NCBI RefSeq assembly: GCF_001634385.1
Contig: NZ_LIIN01000002.1
Coordinates: 1-64,000 of the forward strand
Source of the DNA: Rathayibacter tanaceti
Lineage (GTDB): Bacteria > Actinomycetota > Actinomycetes > Actinomycetales > Microbacteriaceae
Reading direction: 5' to 3'
DNA length: 64,000 nucleotides
The translations under genes and the position numbers were made by a program. The notes beneath the pieces are model-generated. The model ran no database searches and was not told the origin of the DNA. It saw only the letters and a program-made list of their open reading frames with translations. This document shows, piece by piece, positions 62,747 through 64,000 of this stretch; position 1 is the stretch's first letter; each line of letters begins with the position of its first letter.

Positions 62747-64000
62747 CTACAGGGCGTTGACAGGGATGCCCTTGGTGCCGGGAGCCGCCGGCTCGCGGTG
62801 GACCGGGTAGACGGTTCCGCGCACACGGTCGATGGCGATGCTGGTCAGCGCCAGGGCGATCCCCGCGGCGGTCAGACCGACTCCGACCCACAGGGGCGAG
62901 AGGTAGCCCAGGCCCGCCGCAATGACCAGACCGCCCAGCGCCGCACCCAGCGAATTGCCGATGTTGAGCGCGGAATGGTTGAGTGCTGCGGCGATCGTCT
63001 GACTGTCGCGCGCCACATCCATCAGCCTGGTCTGGATCGCGGGCGAGGCCGCCGCCGAGAACCCCGCCGCGAGGAACGTGAACACGATCAGGCCGACCAC
63101 CGTCGTCGCGGACAGCGCCAGACCGACCAGCGAGACGCCCACTCCGACGAAGAGCACGACCAGGGCACGCCGCACGTCACGGTCCGCTGCCCAGCCTCCG
63201 ACGAGGTTGCCGACCGTCATCCCCAGGCCGATCACCACCAGGATCCACGGCACCGCGCCCAGCGGCAGCCCCGTCACCTCGGTCGAGAGCGGTGAGATGT
63301 AGCTGTACATCGCGAACAGGCCGCCGAAGCCGACCGCGCCGACGAGCAGCGTCATCCAGACCTGCAGCCGTCCGAAGGCCCGCAGCTCGGAGCGCATCGT
63401 GGCAGCGGGGTTGCCCGGCTGGTGCGGCACGAGCACCTGGACAGCGATCACGGTGAGCGCGAAGAGCGCGGCCACCACCAGGTAGGCGACGCGCCAGCCC
63501 GCCACCTGGCCCACCCAGGTGATCGCGGGGACGCCAACCACGTTGGCGATCGTCAGTCCCGAGAGCACGAAGGCGACCCCCTTGCCGCGCTTGCCCGGCC
63601 CCATCAGGTCGGCCGCCACGAGGGAGGCGATACCGAAGTAAGCCCCGTGCGGCAGCGCGGCGACGAAGCGGGCGATGAGCACGAGCGGGAAGCTCGGCAG
63701 GAGCGCCGACCCGATCGTGCCGATCGTGAAGGCGACCAGCAGCGTGAGGAGGAGGCGCTTGCGCGGCCAGCGGGCCGCCGCAGCCGCAATGGTCGGGGCG
63801 CCGACGACCACGCCGAGGGCGTAGGCCGAGATCAGCATTCCGGCCTGCGAGACGGCCAGCTCCGGGTCCTCCGCTGAGACCCCGGGCAGGAGGTCCGCCG
63901 CCAGCTGGGGCAGGAGCCCCATCGCGACGAACTCGGTGGAGCCGATGCCGAATCCTCCCATGGCGAGGGCGAGCAGGGCGAGACGGGTGCGGGCCGGCGA
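62747..64000 (-). CDS. MFS transporter, DHA1-type (5' end beyond window)
   Basis: At least 417 residues of a twelve-helix MFS protein lie in the window; the frame stays open to the window edge (ARTRLALLALAMGGFGIGST), so the start lies outside. MGGFGIGSTEFVAMGLLPQL is typical of the DHA1/AraJ-like sugar-efflux and drug-efflux group. A basic loop ARWPRKRLLL follows helix 2, and the linker and helix 7 start near LRAFGRLQVWMTLLVGAVGF. The substrate is unknown. It lies 46 bases upstream of the alcohol dehydrogenase on the same strand. Confidence 0.88.
   Translation of the reverse strand, partial: SPARTRLALLALAMGGFGIGSTEFVAMGLLPQLAADLLPGVSAEDPELAVSQAGMLISAYALGVVVGAPTIAAAAARWPRKRLLLTLLVAFTIGTIGSALLPSFPLVLIARFVAALPHGAYFGIASLVAADLMGPGKRGKGVAFVLSGLTIANVVGVPAITWVGQVAGWRVAYLVVAALFALTVIAVQVLVPHQPGNPAATMRSELRAFGRLQVWMTLLVGAVGFGGLFAMYSYISPLSTEVTGLPLGAVPWILVVIGLGMTVGNLVGGWAADRDVRRALVVLFVGVGVSLVGLALSATTVVGLIVFTFLAAGFSAAASPAIQTRLMDVARDSQTIAAALNHSALNIGNSLGAALGGLVIAAGLGYLSPLWVGVGLTAAGIALALTSIAIDRVRGTVYPVHREPAAPGTKGIPVNAL

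Noticed and set aside
1-64000. tRNA, rRNA, attachment sites or replication origin
   Set aside because: No cloverleaf-like, ribosomal or DnaA-box-rich sequence was recognised by eye; a tRNAscan or Infernal run would be decisive.

Overview
The window is high-GC DNA with Microbacteriaceae-like (Actinomycetota) gene content and order. It carries a mycothiol-conjugate amidase (Mca), DUF4245, DUF4307 and DUF6264-type proteins, the carbonic anhydrase-fumC block, metY-metX, and very many GTG starts and 4-bp ATGA/GTGA gene overlaps. The genus cannot be fixed from sequence reading alone.

1-15.6 kb is accessory. The left edge has a partial SDR gene, a RelA/SpoT-domain alarmone synthetase and a truncated metK. 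These lie just downstream of a tightly coupled minus-strand operon (13879 to 2222) that reads as a biosynthetic cluster without PKS or NRPS genes. It encodes a fused 4-amino-4-deoxychorismate synthase (PapA type, with the diagnostic PIKGT motif), an AroQ mutase (PapB type) and a prephenate-dehydrogenase-like protein in two pieces (PapC type). Together these are the three steps to p-aminophenylpyruvate, hence p-aminophenylalanine. Around them are two ATP-grasp amide ligases, a PaaK-like adenylating enzyme, an alpha-oxoamine synthase, a PrmC-like methyltransferase, an FAD amine oxidase and an MFS exporter. A GNAT gene and an ArsR-type regulator lie directly upstream. The inferred product is a small p-aminophenylalanine-derived peptide or aminoketone. 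I do not recognise the exact compound.

15.6-19.1 kb is a decayed island: a frameshifted IS5-family transposase, a VC0807-like membrane protein, small coding-like fragments (one ending in a Ser/Thr/Cys-rich tail behind an in-frame TGA and followed by a strong hairpin), and a broken GNAT fragment against ychF.

19.1-62.7 kb is mostly conserved chromosome. It holds ychF, a DEDDh exonuclease, two paralogous secreted proteins (one with cell-wall-binding repeats), rmuC, glpX, fba, ispH, xseA-xseB-DUF4245-carbonic anhydrase-fumC, a prepilin peptidase, an acyl-CoA dehydrogenase, phoH, a class V aminotransferase, uppS, hemolysin III, mca, greA, ilvA, an AI-2E transporter, a winged-helix/TetR pair, a DUF1023 hydrolase, an M48 protease and LemA, ung, metY-metX, and a three-gene sensor/regulator locus. 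The right edge has a zinc alcohol dehydrogenase and an MFS transporter cut by the window end.

A cross-cutting observation is that about a dozen well-conserved genes (papC, rmuC twice, glpX, xseA, xseB, prepilin peptidase, acyl-CoA dehydrogenase, uppS, winged-helix, TetR, sensor kinase) are each broken by what looks like one missing base. The site is often a lost C in a GCCG/GCCT or CTCGAG context. This looks far more like systematic consensus error than gene decay, so those genes are annotated as full-length with the break noted.
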